A stretch of 51,133 nt of DNA from Acidimicrobiia bacterium (GTDB lineage Bacteria > Actinomycetota > Acidimicrobiia > Spongiisociales > UBA5794): NCBI GenBank assembly GCA_030066265.1, contig JASJCF010000007.1, forward strand, positions 1-51,133, in the 5' to 3' direction. The notes beneath the pieces were generated by a model. The model was not told the DNA's origin. It saw nothing but the letters and a program-made list of their open reading frames with translations, and ran no database searches. This document shows, in pieces, positions 31,494 through 39,702 of the stretch (position 1 is its first letter; each line of letters opens with the position of its first letter). A program made the position numbers and the translations under genes.

Positions 31494-32573
31494 ATGGATC
31501 TCCCCGTGATGCCCCCGATCAGGCCGATGCTCGCCAAGCCGATGGCGAAGCTCCCCGAGGGGGACGTCTCGTACGAACCGAAGTGGGACGGCTTCCGGTG
31601 CATCGTCTTTCGGGACGGCGACGAGGTCGTGTTGGGATCACGCAACGAACGCCCACTCAATCGCTACTTCCCGGAGATGCTCGAGCCGTTCAAGGAGAGC
31701 CTCCCGGACCGGTGCGTCGTCGACGGCGAGATCTTCGTTGCGATCGATGGCAAGCTCGACTTCGACGCCCTCGGCCAGCGGATCCATCCCGCAGAGTCCC
31801 GCGTGCAGATGCTGGCGGAGCAGACACCAGCGGACTTCGTGGCGTTCGACGTCCTAGCGATCGGTGACGCGTCCTACGTCGACCAGCCGTTCATCGAACG
31901 GCGTGCAGCCCTCGAGGGCATCGCCGGCGCTTTCGATCCGCCGGTCCACCTCGCACCCACGACGACGGACCCCGAACTCGCGATGACGTGGTTCGACGAG
32001 TTCGAGGGAGCGGGCCTCGATGGCCTGATCATCAAGCCGAATGGGGACCCCTACGCCTTCAACAAGCGAACGCAGTTCAAGCTGAAGCACGTGCGAAGCG
32101 CCGATTGCGTGGTCGCCGGGTACCGGATGCACAAGTCTGGGGACGGGGTCGGTTCGCTCGTGCTGGGCCTCTACACGCCCGAGGGTGATCTCCGACATGT
32201 CGGCGTGGCTGCGAGCTTCACGGCGAAACGTCGGGTCGAGCTGCTGGACGAGGTGGCCCCGCTCGTGCTGGACGACCTGGCCGATCATCCCTGGGCCGCT
32301 TGGATGGATGCCGAGGCCAATGCGGACGGCACGATGCCGGGTGCACCCAACCGCTGGAGCGGCGCATCCGGACGAGACCACTCATGGATCCCGTTGTCAC
32401 CCGATCGGGTGGTCGAGGTCCAGTACACCTGGACCACCGCCGGCAGGTTCCGCGGGACGACCAAGATGCTCCGCTGGCGCCCCGATCGCGACGCCGAGTC
32501 GTGCTCGATCGAGCAACTCACCGAGCCCGACCCACTCCCCGCCGATTCGTCGCTGCGGGCCATCGTGGGCTGA
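31494..32573 (+). CDS. ligC: ATP-dependent DNA ligase (LigC-like)
   Basis: 359 residues. Adenylation domain with the nucleophile K30 in YEPKWDGFR (motif I), SRNERPLNRYFPE, VVDGEIFV (motif III), DFVAFDVLAI (motif IIIa), GLDGLIIKPNG (motif IV) and FKLKHVRSADCVVAGY (motif V). An OB-fold domain follows from about residue 225, ending in a region with VEVQYTW...RGTTKMLRWRPD (motif VI). Length and layout match mycobacterial LigC, which works with stand-alone PrimPol in back-up end joining or ribonucleotide-tolerant excision repair. The PrimPol gene is 2.9 kb upstream. Confidence 0.9.
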   Translation: MDLPVMPPIRPMLAKPMAKLPEGDVSYEPKWDGFRCIVFRDGDEVVLGSRNERPLNRYFPEMLEPFKESLPDRCVVDGEIFVAIDGKLDFDALGQRIHPAESRVQMLAEQTPADFVAFDVLAIGDASYVDQPFIERRAALEGIAGAFDPPVHLAPTTTDPELAMTWFDEFEGAGLDGLIIKPNGDPYAFNKRTQFKLKHVRSADCVVAGYRMHKSGDGVGSLVLGLYTPEGDLRHVGVAASFTAKRRVELLDEVAPLVLDDLADHPWAAWMDAEANADGTMPGAPNRWSGASGRDHSWIPLSPDRVVEVQYTWTTAGRFRGTTKMLRWRPDRDAESCSIEQLTEPDPLPADSSLRAIVG

Positions 32574-32681
32574 GGGGATGCTCCGAGCGAGAAACCGAAA
32601 TCTGCCGGCAGGCTCCGGTCCACGGATGCGCACGGCTGTCGATCAGCCCTCGGCACCACCCGAGACCGGAAGGTCAACCGA

Positions 32682-32846
32682 TCACGAGGATCGGCGCTCT
32701 CCGAAGATCGTCCCGAGACCTCGGGTGAAGGCTCGTTGATTCGTCTTGGCGACCCCCATCGGATCGTCGCGTGAAGCCAGGAGCCCGACGAGCGCCACGA
32801 CCGTGACCAGCGTCACCACAGCGAGGGCGACCGCAACGTAGATCAT
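32682..32846 (-). CDS. Small single-pass membrane protein (54 residues)
   Basis: The frame encodes MIYVAVALAVVTLVTVVALV and then a basic tail containing RDDPMGVAKTNQRAFTRG: one N-terminal membrane helix (about 2-24) and a hydrophilic C terminus. GATACT lies 6 nt before the ATG. It is divergent from the amidohydrolase at 32996 with 149 bp between. Function unknown. Codon third-position G+C bias is kept across the frame, in line with coding. Confidence 0.6.
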   Translation of the reverse strand: MIYVAVALAVVTLVTVVALVGLLASRDDPMGVAKTNQRAFTRGLGTIFGERRSS

Positions 32847-32858
32847 GAACCCAGTATC
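32847..32858 (-). promoter_or_regulatory. Leaderless -10 box for the 54-residue gene
   Basis: GATACT (32858-32853 on the minus strand), 6-nt spacer to ATG at 32846. Confidence 0.35.
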
Positions 32859-32983
32859 TCAAGCAGCGCCGACATGGTCGATAGCCACGATCCCCCGGCA
32901 GTGTTCCGAGCTGGCGGGATGGAGCCCCCAGGATCGCCGAGGCTCACGGAGAGGTCGCATCTGATCGCCGGGTGCGCACACGG

Positions 32984-32995
32984 TAGATTCGCCTC
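32984..32995 (+). promoter_or_regulatory. Leaderless -10 box for the amidohydrolase gene
   Basis: TAGATT (32984-32989), 6-nt spacer to ATG at 32996. Confidence 0.55.
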
Positions 32996-34099
32996 ATGGC
33001 GACGCTCGTCACGATCCGCACTCCGGCCGGCGAACGATGGGTGCTCGCCATCGCCGGTGATCGGTTCGTCGATCCCGACACGGTCGACATCGACCGCGAA
33101 TTCGCAACGTCGGAACTGTGGGCCCTGCCGGGCCTCGCCGATGCGCATGCCCACCTCACGATGACGAACCCCTCCGACATCGGCGGCCTGTCGGACGAGA
33201 CGATGATCCGCAACATCCCCGCAACGTCGTGGGCGCACGTGGAACGCGGCGTGCTGCTCATTCTCGACAAGGGGGCCGGCAGCGATCTCAGTCTCATCAC
33301 GTTGCACCACGACGAAGACCTCAGACCCGAAGCCGAGGTCGCCGGAGCCCTGATCCGTCCCGCGGGCGGATACATGCCGGGGTTCGGCGCCGAGGTATCT
33401 CCGAACGAGCTCTCCGAGCACGTTCGCACGAAGGCGTCGAAAGCCGGCGGTTGGGTCAAGATCATCGGAGACTGGCCGCGCAGAGGGCAGGGCCCCGTCA
33501 GCAACTACTCGCTCGAGCAACTGGCCGAAGCCGTCGAGATCGTCCACGCCGCGGGAGCGAGGGTCGCCGTCCACACGATGGCGTTTGCGGCATCCGATGC
33601 CGTTGCCGCGGGGGTCGACTCGATCGAACACGGTCCGTTCCTCACGCAGGACGATTTGGTGTCGCTCGGTGCGCGCAACGGCGCCTGGGTGCCGACGATC
33701 GCCAACATGGAGAGCGTCCGAGAGATGCTGGGCCCGGACTCTTCGGGGGGCAGGATGTTCACCGAGGGCCTCAACCGAGTGCGTGAGAATCTCCCGCTCG
33801 CCGAGGATGCGGGCGTCACGGTCTTGGCCGGAACGGACCTCGCCATCCCGCATGGAACGGTCTCGATCGAGGCGGAACGACTGCACGCATACGGTTTGAC
33901 GTCCGCAGCGGCCACCGATGCAGCCAGCACGAATGCGTATCGATACACCGGGAGGACCGATCGGCTGTCGGCCGGCTCGCCTGCGAGCGCCGTGTTCTTC
34001 GATCAGAACCCCTACGACCGCATCGAGACACTCCAGCATCCCGCCCTGGTGGTGCACCGGGGCCGGCTCATCGAAGGCTCTCGAGCGGGTCTCTCCTGA
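32996..34099 (+). CDS. Amidohydrolase-superfamily protein (imidazolonepropionase-like)
   Basis: 367 residues. Metal-binding HxH in LADAHAHL, a His in RVAVHTMA, EHGPF, and the catalytic Asp in LAGTDLAIPHG follow the amidohydrolase barrel order. The N- and C-terminal strands form the small composite beta-sandwich (PASAVFFDQNPYDRIETLQHPALVVHRGRLIEG). This fits prolidase/imidazolonepropionase-like members; specific substrate unknown. No histidine-degradation genes surround it. Confidence 0.83.
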   Translation: MATLVTIRTPAGERWVLAIAGDRFVDPDTVDIDREFATSELWALPGLADAHAHLTMTNPSDIGGLSDETMIRNIPATSWAHVERGVLLILDKGAGSDLSLITLHHDEDLRPEAEVAGALIRPAGGYMPGFGAEVSPNELSEHVRTKASKAGGWVKIIGDWPRRGQGPVSNYSLEQLAEAVEIVHAAGARVAVHTMAFAASDAVAAGVDSIEHGPFLTQDDLVSLGARNGAWVPTIANMESVREMLGPDSSGGRMFTEGLNRVRENLPLAEDAGVTVLAGTDLAIPHGTVSIEAERLHAYGLTSAAATDAASTNAYRYTGRTDRLSAGSPASAVFFDQNPYDRIETLQHPALVVHRGRLIEGSRAGLS

Positions 34100-34433
34100 C
34101 CGGGGCAGTTGCAGGGTTAAGAGCCCACAACCCGCTGAATTCCCCGGGATTCGGCCGTTTCCTGCCAGGCTGCGACCCTCGGAGAGGGGTGCCTGACCCG
34201 CTTAGGTATTTCTCACGGAATGGGACTAGGCACGAGGGGATCATTGTTATACGATGCAGCCGGATTCGTAGACAGGGCCATGGGTCGAGCTACCTCGACT
34301 GCCCGAGAATCGGGAACTCTCACAAGAGCCACGACGTCTCATACGTGTCCGTCCAACAAGAACCCCCACACGGCTGAACGCACCCGTCCAGGACCGGTGT
34401 GCGCACCGAAAAACATGTGAAGGAATTCACAAC
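34100..34433 (+). promoter_or_regulatory. Long leader/promoter region of the sigma gene
   Basis: No gene is supported in this 334-bp gap, which is A+T-richer than its surroundings. The best promoter is TATACGAT (34248-34255) with a loosely matching TAGGCA 17 bp upstream. It would give a transcript leader of about 170 nt containing a CCCGA-GAA-TCGGG hairpin (34302-34314) and ending in GAAGGA about 9 nt before the ATG at 34434. A structured leader controlling sigma-factor translation is plausible but unproven. Confidence 0.45.
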
Positions 34434-35363
34434 ATGACAGCACGACAGCAGATGACGCCAACGGAGGTCGGTGACAGCCTCACCACCTACCTGGCCGACA
34501 TTGCCAACCATGAACTCCTCACGGCCGACGACGAAGTCGAGCTGGCGCAGGCGATCGAGTCTGGGCGCGACGCCGAGGAACGGCTCGAGGCCGGCGGCGT
34601 CCGTGGCGCCGAGAAGGTCAAGCTCCAGCGCACCGCCAGGCGAGGCAAGGAAGCCAAGGACCGGTTTGCCCAGGCGAACCTCCGGCTCGTGGTCTCCCAG
34701 GCCAAGCGCTACCGCAGCCAGTACGGCATCGAGTTCGTCGACCTGATCCAAGAGGGCAACCTCGGGCTCATCCGCGCCGTCGAGAAGTTCGACTGGCGCA
34801 AGGGCTTCAAGTTCTCCACCTACGCCACCTGGTGGATCCGCCAGGCGATGCAGCGAGCGGTCGCCGAGAAGTCGCGCACCGTGCGCCTTCCGAACTCGCT
34901 CCACGACACGCTGCTCACACTGAACGGCACCCGGAACCGCCTCCTGTCGGAGCTGGGCCGCGAGCCGACGTCAGAGGAACTCGCCGACGAGTCCGGGCTC
35001 CGGCTCGACCAGGTGCTCGAAGCGCAGCTGGTTGCAGACTCCGTCTCCCTCGAATCTCCCGTCGGTGAAGATGGTGCCGTGCTCGGTGACTTCGTCGCAC
35101 ACGACGACGAGGACGACCCAGTCCGAGAGACCGAGCGCATCTCCACCATCGAAGCGCTCCGTGAGGCCATTGACCGGCTCCCCGAGCGTGAGGCGTACAT
35201 CCTCTCCAAGCGCGTCGGATTCGATGACGGCATGCCGCGCACCCACGAAGAGATCGGCAAGCATCTCGAGCTCGGCCCCACCCGGGTTCGCTCGCTCGAA
35301 AAGCAAGCACTCTCCCGGCTGCGCCACCCGGCCTTCGGCCTGCGTCAGGAAGCCGACTTCTAG
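34434..35363 (+). CDS. Group 2 sigma-70 factor (SigB/HrdB-like)
   Basis: 309 residues. Region 1.2 ([31 protein letters not shown]) and region 2 ([16 protein letters not shown]..., [41 protein letters not shown]) are near-identical to primary sigma factors. Region 3 and region 4 ([15 protein letters not shown]...[24 protein letters not shown]) follow. There is no region 1.1, and the length suits a group 2, non-essential sigma factor for stress or growth-phase transcription. It recognises -10 TANNNT-type promoters by family. Downstream is an 11-bp-stem terminator. Confidence 0.86.
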   Translation: MTARQQMTPTEVGDSLTTYLADIANHELLTADDEVELAQAIESGRDAEERLEAGGVRGAEKVKLQRTARRGKEAKDRFAQANLRLVVSQAKRYRSQYGIEFVDLIQEGNLGLIRAVEKFDWRKGFKFSTYATWWIRQAMQRAVAEKSRTVRLPNSLHDTLLTLNGTRNRLLSELGREPTSEELADESGLRLDQVLEAQLVADSVSLESPVGEDGAVLGDFVAHDDEDDPVRETERISTIEALREAIDRLPEREAYILSKRVGFDDGMPRTHEEIGKHLELGPTRVRSLEKQALSRLRHPAFGLRQEADF

Positions 35364-35400
35364 GCCTTCAGCAAGCGCTCACACGACAACGCGATCCATC

Positions 35401-35427
35401 ACGATGCCGCCTCCACGGCGGCATCGT
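35401..35427 (+). terminator. Terminator hairpin after the sigma gene
   Basis: ACGATGCCGCC (35401-35411) pairs perfectly with GGCGGCATCGT (35417-35427), loop TCCAC, 38 nt after the stop. No T-tract. Confidence 0.75.
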
Positions 35428-35469
35428 CGCGTCGGAACCCCTCCCCCGCCCGAGGCGATGAACCGCGGG

Positions 35470-35494
35470 TAGCATCTTGAGCGTCCGCTCAAGA
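35470..35494 (+). promoter_or_regulatory. fadA promoter and TetR-type operator
   Basis: TAGCAT (35470-35475) is a probable -10. It runs directly into the palindrome TCTTGAGCG-TC-CGCTCAAGA (35475-35494), where transcription would begin. The core TTGAG-N6-CTCAA (35477-35492) is the same as in the fadE/tetR operator, so the same repressor probably blocks this promoter. Confidence 0.75.
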
Positions 35495-35509
35495 ATCGAG
35501 TAGTGAGCC

Positions 35510-36805
35510 ATGCCCACGAACAAGACCGACCGGCGGGTTGCGATCGTCGCCGGTTTGCGTACCCCGTTCGCCAAGTCGGGAACGGCGTTCCGCGACCAAT
35601 CGACCCTCGAGCTCTCCAATCGGGTGGTATCCGAGCTGCTCGCCCGCACCGGACTCGACGGATCCCAGGTGGACCGCATCGTCTACGGCTCGGTGGTCCA
35701 GGACGTTGCAGCACCGAACATCGCACGCGAGATCGTGCTCGCCGGGCCCTTCCCCGAATCGGTTGATGCCTTCTCGGTGACACGGGCGTGTGCGACATCC
35801 ACTCAATCCGTCGTCACAGGAGCCCAGTCCATTGCCGCGGGCGAGGTGGATGTGGTCATCGCCGGAGGCGCGGACTCCCTCTCGAAGCCTCCAATCACAT
35901 ACTCCGACGGGTTCGTCGACGCCCTCATGGCTGCCAACGCAGCCAAGGACCTGCCATCGAAGGCCCGTGCCTTCAGCAAGGTCAGGCCCCGGGACCTCGC
36001 ACCGGTGCCGCCCGCAATCGCCGAACGATCGACCGGCGAGACGATGGGTGACTCGGCCGAGAGCATGGCCAAGCAGAACGGCATCGCACGCGAAGACCAG
36101 GATGCCTTTGCGATCCGCTCCCATGAGAAGGCGACGGCGGCATGGGACGGCGGCGTCTTTGAGGGTGAGGTGATGGCGTACCCGGTGCCGCCGAAGTTCA
36201 GCGAGACCGTCGAGCGCGACACGATCCCACGCGGCGACTCCACGATGGAGAAGCTGTCCACCCTCAAGCCCGTCTTCGACCGCAAGTACGGATCCGTCAC
36301 GGCGGCGAACTCGTCGCCGCTCACGGATGGGGCGTCGGCCACGGTCCTCATGTCCGAGGAGGCGGCCTCGGCCCTCGGATTGGAGCCGCTCGCGTTCATC
36401 CGCTCGTATGCCTTCGCCGCCCTCGACCCGAATTGGCAGCTCCTGATGGGCCCCGCCTTTGCGACCCCCATCGCCCTCGACCGGGCCGGGATGAAGCTCG
36501 ACGACATCGACATCGTGGACATGCACGAAGCATTCGCCGCCCAGGTGCTGTCGAACGTCCAGGCATTCGCCTCCAAGGAGTTCGCCCAGGAGCGCCTCGG
36601 CAGGTCCGAGGCCATCGGCGAGATCGACTTCGACCGCTTCAACATCTACGGGGGATCGATCAGCCTCGGCCACCCCTTCGGCGCCACCGGCGCACGGCAG
36701 ATCACCACCATGGCCAACGAGCTCGACCGCCGCGGGGGCGGAACGGCCCTCGTCACGCAATGTGCAGCAGGCGGGCTAGGCGCCGCCGTCGTCTTGGAGA
36801 AGTGA
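35510..36805 (+). CDS. fadA: Acetyl-CoA C-acyltransferase (thiolase, FadA/FadI-like)
   Basis: 431 residues. It cleaves 3-ketoacyl-CoA with CoA in beta-oxidation. Catalytic Cys 94 (TRACATS), His in VDMHEAFAAQVLS, His 388 (GHPFGATG) and Cys 418 (TQCAAGGLG) are all present. The first residues AIVAGLRTPFAKSGTAFRD match FadI/trifunctional-beta type. It is the first gene of an operon with fadB (2-nt gap between stop and ATG), and its promoter carries the TTGAG-N6-CTCAA operator. The RBS is weak (GAGTAGTGAG). Confidence 0.9.
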   Translation: MPTNKTDRRVAIVAGLRTPFAKSGTAFRDQSTLELSNRVVSELLARTGLDGSQVDRIVYGSVVQDVAAPNIAREIVLAGPFPESVDAFSVTRACATSTQSVVTGAQSIAAGEVDVVIAGGADSLSKPPITYSDGFVDALMAANAAKDLPSKARAFSKVRPRDLAPVPPAIAERSTGETMGDSAESMAKQNGIAREDQDAFAIRSHEKATAAWDGGVFEGEVMAYPVPPKFSETVERDTIPRGDSTMEKLSTLKPVFDRKYGSVTAANSSPLTDGASATVLMSEEAASALGLEPLAFIRSYAFAALDPNWQLLMGPAFATPIALDRAGMKLDDIDIVDMHEAFAAQVLSNVQAFASKEFAQERLGRSEAIGEIDFDRFNIYGGSISLGHPFGATGARQITTMANELDRRGGGTALVTQCAAGGLGAAVVLEK

Positions 36806-36807
36806 AC

Positions 36808-38988
36808 ATGACCTACGACAACTTCCACGTCGACATCGACGAGTCCGGCGTCGCGACCGTCCTGATGGATCGCCGGGGCGAGTCGATGAACACGCTCGGC
36901 GTCGAGCTCCTGCAGGAACTGGACACCGTCATCGATCGGCTCGAGGCGGACGACGTCCGTGCCGTGGTGCTCGGGTCCGCCAAGAAGGACTTCCTCGCGG
37001 GTGCCGACATCAGGATGTTCGCCGACTTCAAAACTCCCGACGATGCGATCACGGGCCTCCAGGAGATCCACCGCATCTTCAACCGGATCGAAGCCCTGTC
37101 TGCCGAAGCCGGGAAGCCGGTGGTGATGGCGATCCACGGTGCCTGCCTTGGCGGCGGGCTCGAACTCGCCCTCACCGGATCGATGCGGGTCTGCACGTCG
37201 AGTGCCAAGACCCAGCTCGGTCAACCCGAAGTCCAGCTGGGCCTCATCCCCGGAGCGGGTGGAACCCAGCGACTCCCCGCACTCGTGGGTCTCGCCGCCG
37301 GCCTCGAGATGGTGGTCGGCGGCCGGCCGGCCCGCCATCGCAAGGCACGCAAGATCGGCCTCGTGGACGAGGTTGTGCCCCCGGAGGTGCTGCTCGAGGT
37401 CGCCAAGCGGAGAGCAATCGAGGCCATCGATGCAGCGCCATCGGACCGCGTGATCGCGCTCAACGTGTCCACGTCGAACCTCCAACGCCTCGCCTTGGAG
37501 AAGAACCCCGCCGGACGCAAGGTGCTGTTCAAGAAGGCGTGGGACACCATGATGAAGGAGACCAAGGGCCACTACCCCGCACCCAAGCGGGCCATCGAAG
37601 CGGTCCAGATCGGTGTCGACCAGGGACGCGAAGCGGGTGTGGCCGCCGAGATCAGGTTCTTCGCCGAGTTGGTGTTCACGACCGAGTCCCATGCCCTGCG
37701 TTCGATCTTCTTCGCAACCCAGGAGCTCAAGGCCGACACCGGCGTCGACTCACGCGCACGCGCCAAGGACGTCGACCGCGTCGCCGTGCTCGGCGGCGGG
37801 CTGATGGGCGGGGGCATCGCAGCCGTGACCGGCATCAACGCAGGCAAGAACGTCCGCATCAAGGAAGTCGACAACGCCGGTGTCGGACGAGGCCTTGCGC
37901 ATGCGAACAAGCTGATCGCAAAGCGCGCCAAGCGCCGCCGTATGTCGGACTTCGAGGTCGACCAGGTGCGATATCGCTTCACGGGCTCGACCACCTGGGA
38001 CGGCTTCGAGAACACCGACCTGGTCATCGAGGCCGTGTTCGAGAACCTCGAGTTGAAGCAGTCGCTCCTCAAGGAAGTCGAGGCGATGACGGATGACGAC
38101 ACGATCTTTGCGTCGAACACGTCATCGATCCCGATCGCGGACATCGCCGCAGCCAGTTCGCGCCCCCACACCGTCGTCGGCATGCACTACTTCTCCCCGG
38201 TCGAGAAGATGCCGCTGCTCGAGGTGATCGTCACCGACGACACGGCCGACTGGGTCACGGCCACCGCCGTGCAGGTCGGCAAGGAGCAGGGAAAGACCGT
38301 CATCGTCGTCCACGACGGGCCGGGGTTCTACACGAGCCGCGTCCTCGCCCCGTTCTCGGTGGAGGCGGGCTATCTGCTGGAGGAAGGCGCAAGCGTCGAG
38401 GCCATCGACACGGCCATCACCGACTGGGGATTCCCGGTCGGTCCGCTGCTCCTCGGAGATGAAGTCGGCCTCGATGTGGCTGCGCACGTCGCCCACATCA
38501 TGCGGGACGCCTTCGGCCCCCGCCTCACCGGGCCCGACATCATGGAGGCGCTCGTCGAAGATGGGAGGAAGGGCCGGAAGAACGGTCGCGGCTTCTACCT
38601 CTACGAGAACGGCGAGCGTGGCGGCGTCGACGACAGCGTCTACGAGGTGATGGGGCTCGGCGAGCGGTCGACCATCCCGAAGGACGAGATCCAGGAGCGG
38701 ATCGTGCTCGCCTTCATCAACGAGGCGGCCAGGTGCCTCGAGGACGGTGTGCTGAGGAGTCCCAGGGACGGCGACATCGGGGCGGTGTTCGGGGTGGGCT
38801 ATCCCCCCTTCCGTGGCGGCCCGTTCCTCACCATCGACGAGATGGGCATGGCAACGGTGGTGGAGCGTCTCGAGGCGCTCGAGGCGCTCCACGGAGAGCG
38901 CTTCGCCCCAGCCCAGATCCTCAAGGACCACGCCGAAGCGGGCGAGACCTTCCGGCACCGGGATTGGCGGAAGGCCGCAGACGTCTGA
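36808..38988 (+). CDS. fadB: Fatty-oxidation multifunctional protein (enoyl-CoA hydratase/3-hydroxyacyl-CoA dehydrogenase)
   Basis: 726 residues. The N-terminal crotonase domain has both catalytic Glu residues, E119 (GGLEL) and E141 (GQPEVQLG). A linker to about 320 leads to the NAD domain with Rossmann GGGLMGGG (329-336) and the HYFSPVEKMPLLEV catalytic segment. The C-terminal repeat covers GDIGAVFGVGYPPFRGGP. The order equals E. coli FadB/FadJ and mitochondrial TFP-alpha. It hydrates enoyl-CoA and oxidises the 3-hydroxy product, and forms a complex with FadA. GGAGAA precedes the ATG at 36808. Confidence 0.92.
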   Translation: MTYDNFHVDIDESGVATVLMDRRGESMNTLGVELLQELDTVIDRLEADDVRAVVLGSAKKDFLAGADIRMFADFKTPDDAITGLQEIHRIFNRIEALSAEAGKPVVMAIHGACLGGGLELALTGSMRVCTSSAKTQLGQPEVQLGLIPGAGGTQRLPALVGLAAGLEMVVGGRPARHRKARKIGLVDEVVPPEVLLEVAKRRAIEAIDAAPSDRVIALNVSTSNLQRLALEKNPAGRKVLFKKAWDTMMKETKGHYPAPKRAIEAVQIGVDQGREAGVAAEIRFFAELVFTTESHALRSIFFATQELKADTGVDSRARAKDVDRVAVLGGGLMGGGIAAVTGINAGKNVRIKEVDNAGVGRGLAHANKLIAKRAKRRRMSDFEVDQVRYRFTGSTTWDGFENTDLVIEAVFENLELKQSLLKEVEAMTDDDTIFASNTSSIPIADIAAASSRPHTVVGMHYFSPVEKMPLLEVIVTDDTADWVTATAVQVGKEQGKTVIVVHDGPGFYTSRVLAPFSVEAGYLLEEGASVEAIDTAITDWGFPVGPLLLGDEVGLDVAAHVAHIMRDAFGPRLTGPDIMEALVEDGRKGRKNGRGFYLYENGERGGVDDSVYEVMGLGERSTIPKDEIQERIVLAFINEAARCLEDGVLRSPRDGDIGAVFGVGYPPFRGGPFLTIDEMGMATVVERLEALEALHGERFAPAQILKDHAEAGETFRHRDWRKAADV

Positions 38989-39003
38989 TCGGAGGGGCTT
39001 CGG

Positions 39004-39138
39004 TCAGGTCTCTTCCGGCGGTTCGGCGCGCCCCTGCTCCTCATGGCGATGGCGCGCCTCGCGCCACTCGTGGAGGAAGTGCACCATGGCGTACACGGCG
39101 AACAGGATGAGGCCGCCGAAGACCACGAACGAGACCAT
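39004..39138 (-). CDS. Small single-pass membrane protein (44 residues)
   Basis: The minus strand encodes MVSFVVFGGLILFAVYAMVHFL, one membrane helix, followed by a charged tail of about 22 residues (HEWREARHRHEEQG..., acidic and His/Arg-rich). TACGAT stands 6 nt before the ATG, the strongest hexamer class in this window. It converges on fadB. Function unknown. The His-rich tail could bind metal or a partner. Confidence 0.6.
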   Translation of the reverse strand: MVSFVVFGGLILFAVYAMVHFLHEWREARHRHEEQGRAEPPEET

Positions 39139-39150
39139 GGAGCGATCGTA
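39139..39150 (-). promoter_or_regulatory. Leaderless -10 box for the 44-residue gene
   Basis: TACGAT (39150-39145 on the minus strand), 6-nt spacer to ATG at 39138. Confidence 0.6.
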
Positions 39151-39225
39151 TCACCGGGAGTGGCGCGGCCCTTCGACTGAGAGGTGGCCCCGGAGATGGC
39201 GTCACGAGTGGCGCCGTAGGTCCCG

Positions 39226-39702
39226 TCAGGCCGCAGGTCGGAACGCCACCATGGGGATGAGGCGCATCATGGCGACACGACCCTCGTTGGTTCCGTCGTA
39301 GCTCACTCCCATCACCGAGAGGAGCTTCTCAGCCGTCCGGGGATAGGAGGCCTCGTAACGGGCGAACACCGCTGCTGACTCCTCCGGTTCCAGGAAGCGG
39401 ACGGACGGCTCCGGATACCGCGTTCGGCCGATCCACACGGCATCTGCCCCGTTCTCCTCCAGGTTGCGGTACCAATCGGATGTCGGCCCGCGGCCCGCAG
39501 TGGAGATCCACTCGTTGCGATCCTCGTTGCGGCCGGCCACTTCGAGCACGGTCTCGTAGCGCTTGCCGCTCGTGCGTCCGGTGTGCTCCACCATGAGGAA
39601 GCGTTTGCCGAAGACGAAGCCGAGACCAGCGCGATACAGGTACGCAGGTGCGTGCATGAACCACTTCTTGAGCCCGGTCGGCTTTGCCCGGTACTCGCTC
39701 AT
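39226..39702 (-). CDS. Deazaflavin (F420)-dependent nitroreductase-family protein (Ddn-like)
   Basis: 158 residues matching the Ddn/split-beta-barrel family: [21 protein letters not shown]-type core (here [19 protein letters not shown]), [46 protein letters not shown]. Such proteins bind F420 and reduce quinones or nitro compounds. The ATG at 39702 overlaps the gcvP stop (ATGA), so it is translated from the glycine-riboswitch-controlled transcript, an unexpected partner for glycine cleavage. Confidence 0.82.
   Translation of the reverse strand: MSEYRAKPTGLKKWFMHAPAYLYRAGLGFVFGKRFLMVEHTGRTSGKRYETVLEVAGRNEDRNEWISTAGRGPTSDWYRNLEENGADAVWIGRTRYPEPSVRFLEPEESAAVFARYEASYPRTAEKLLSVMGVSYDGTNEGRVAMMRLIPMVAFRPAA

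Noticed and set aside
34189-34420. Two open frames of 62 and 66 codons in the sigma-factor leader
   Set aside because: No RBS or leaderless box, mutually overlapping frames, no recognisable sequence.
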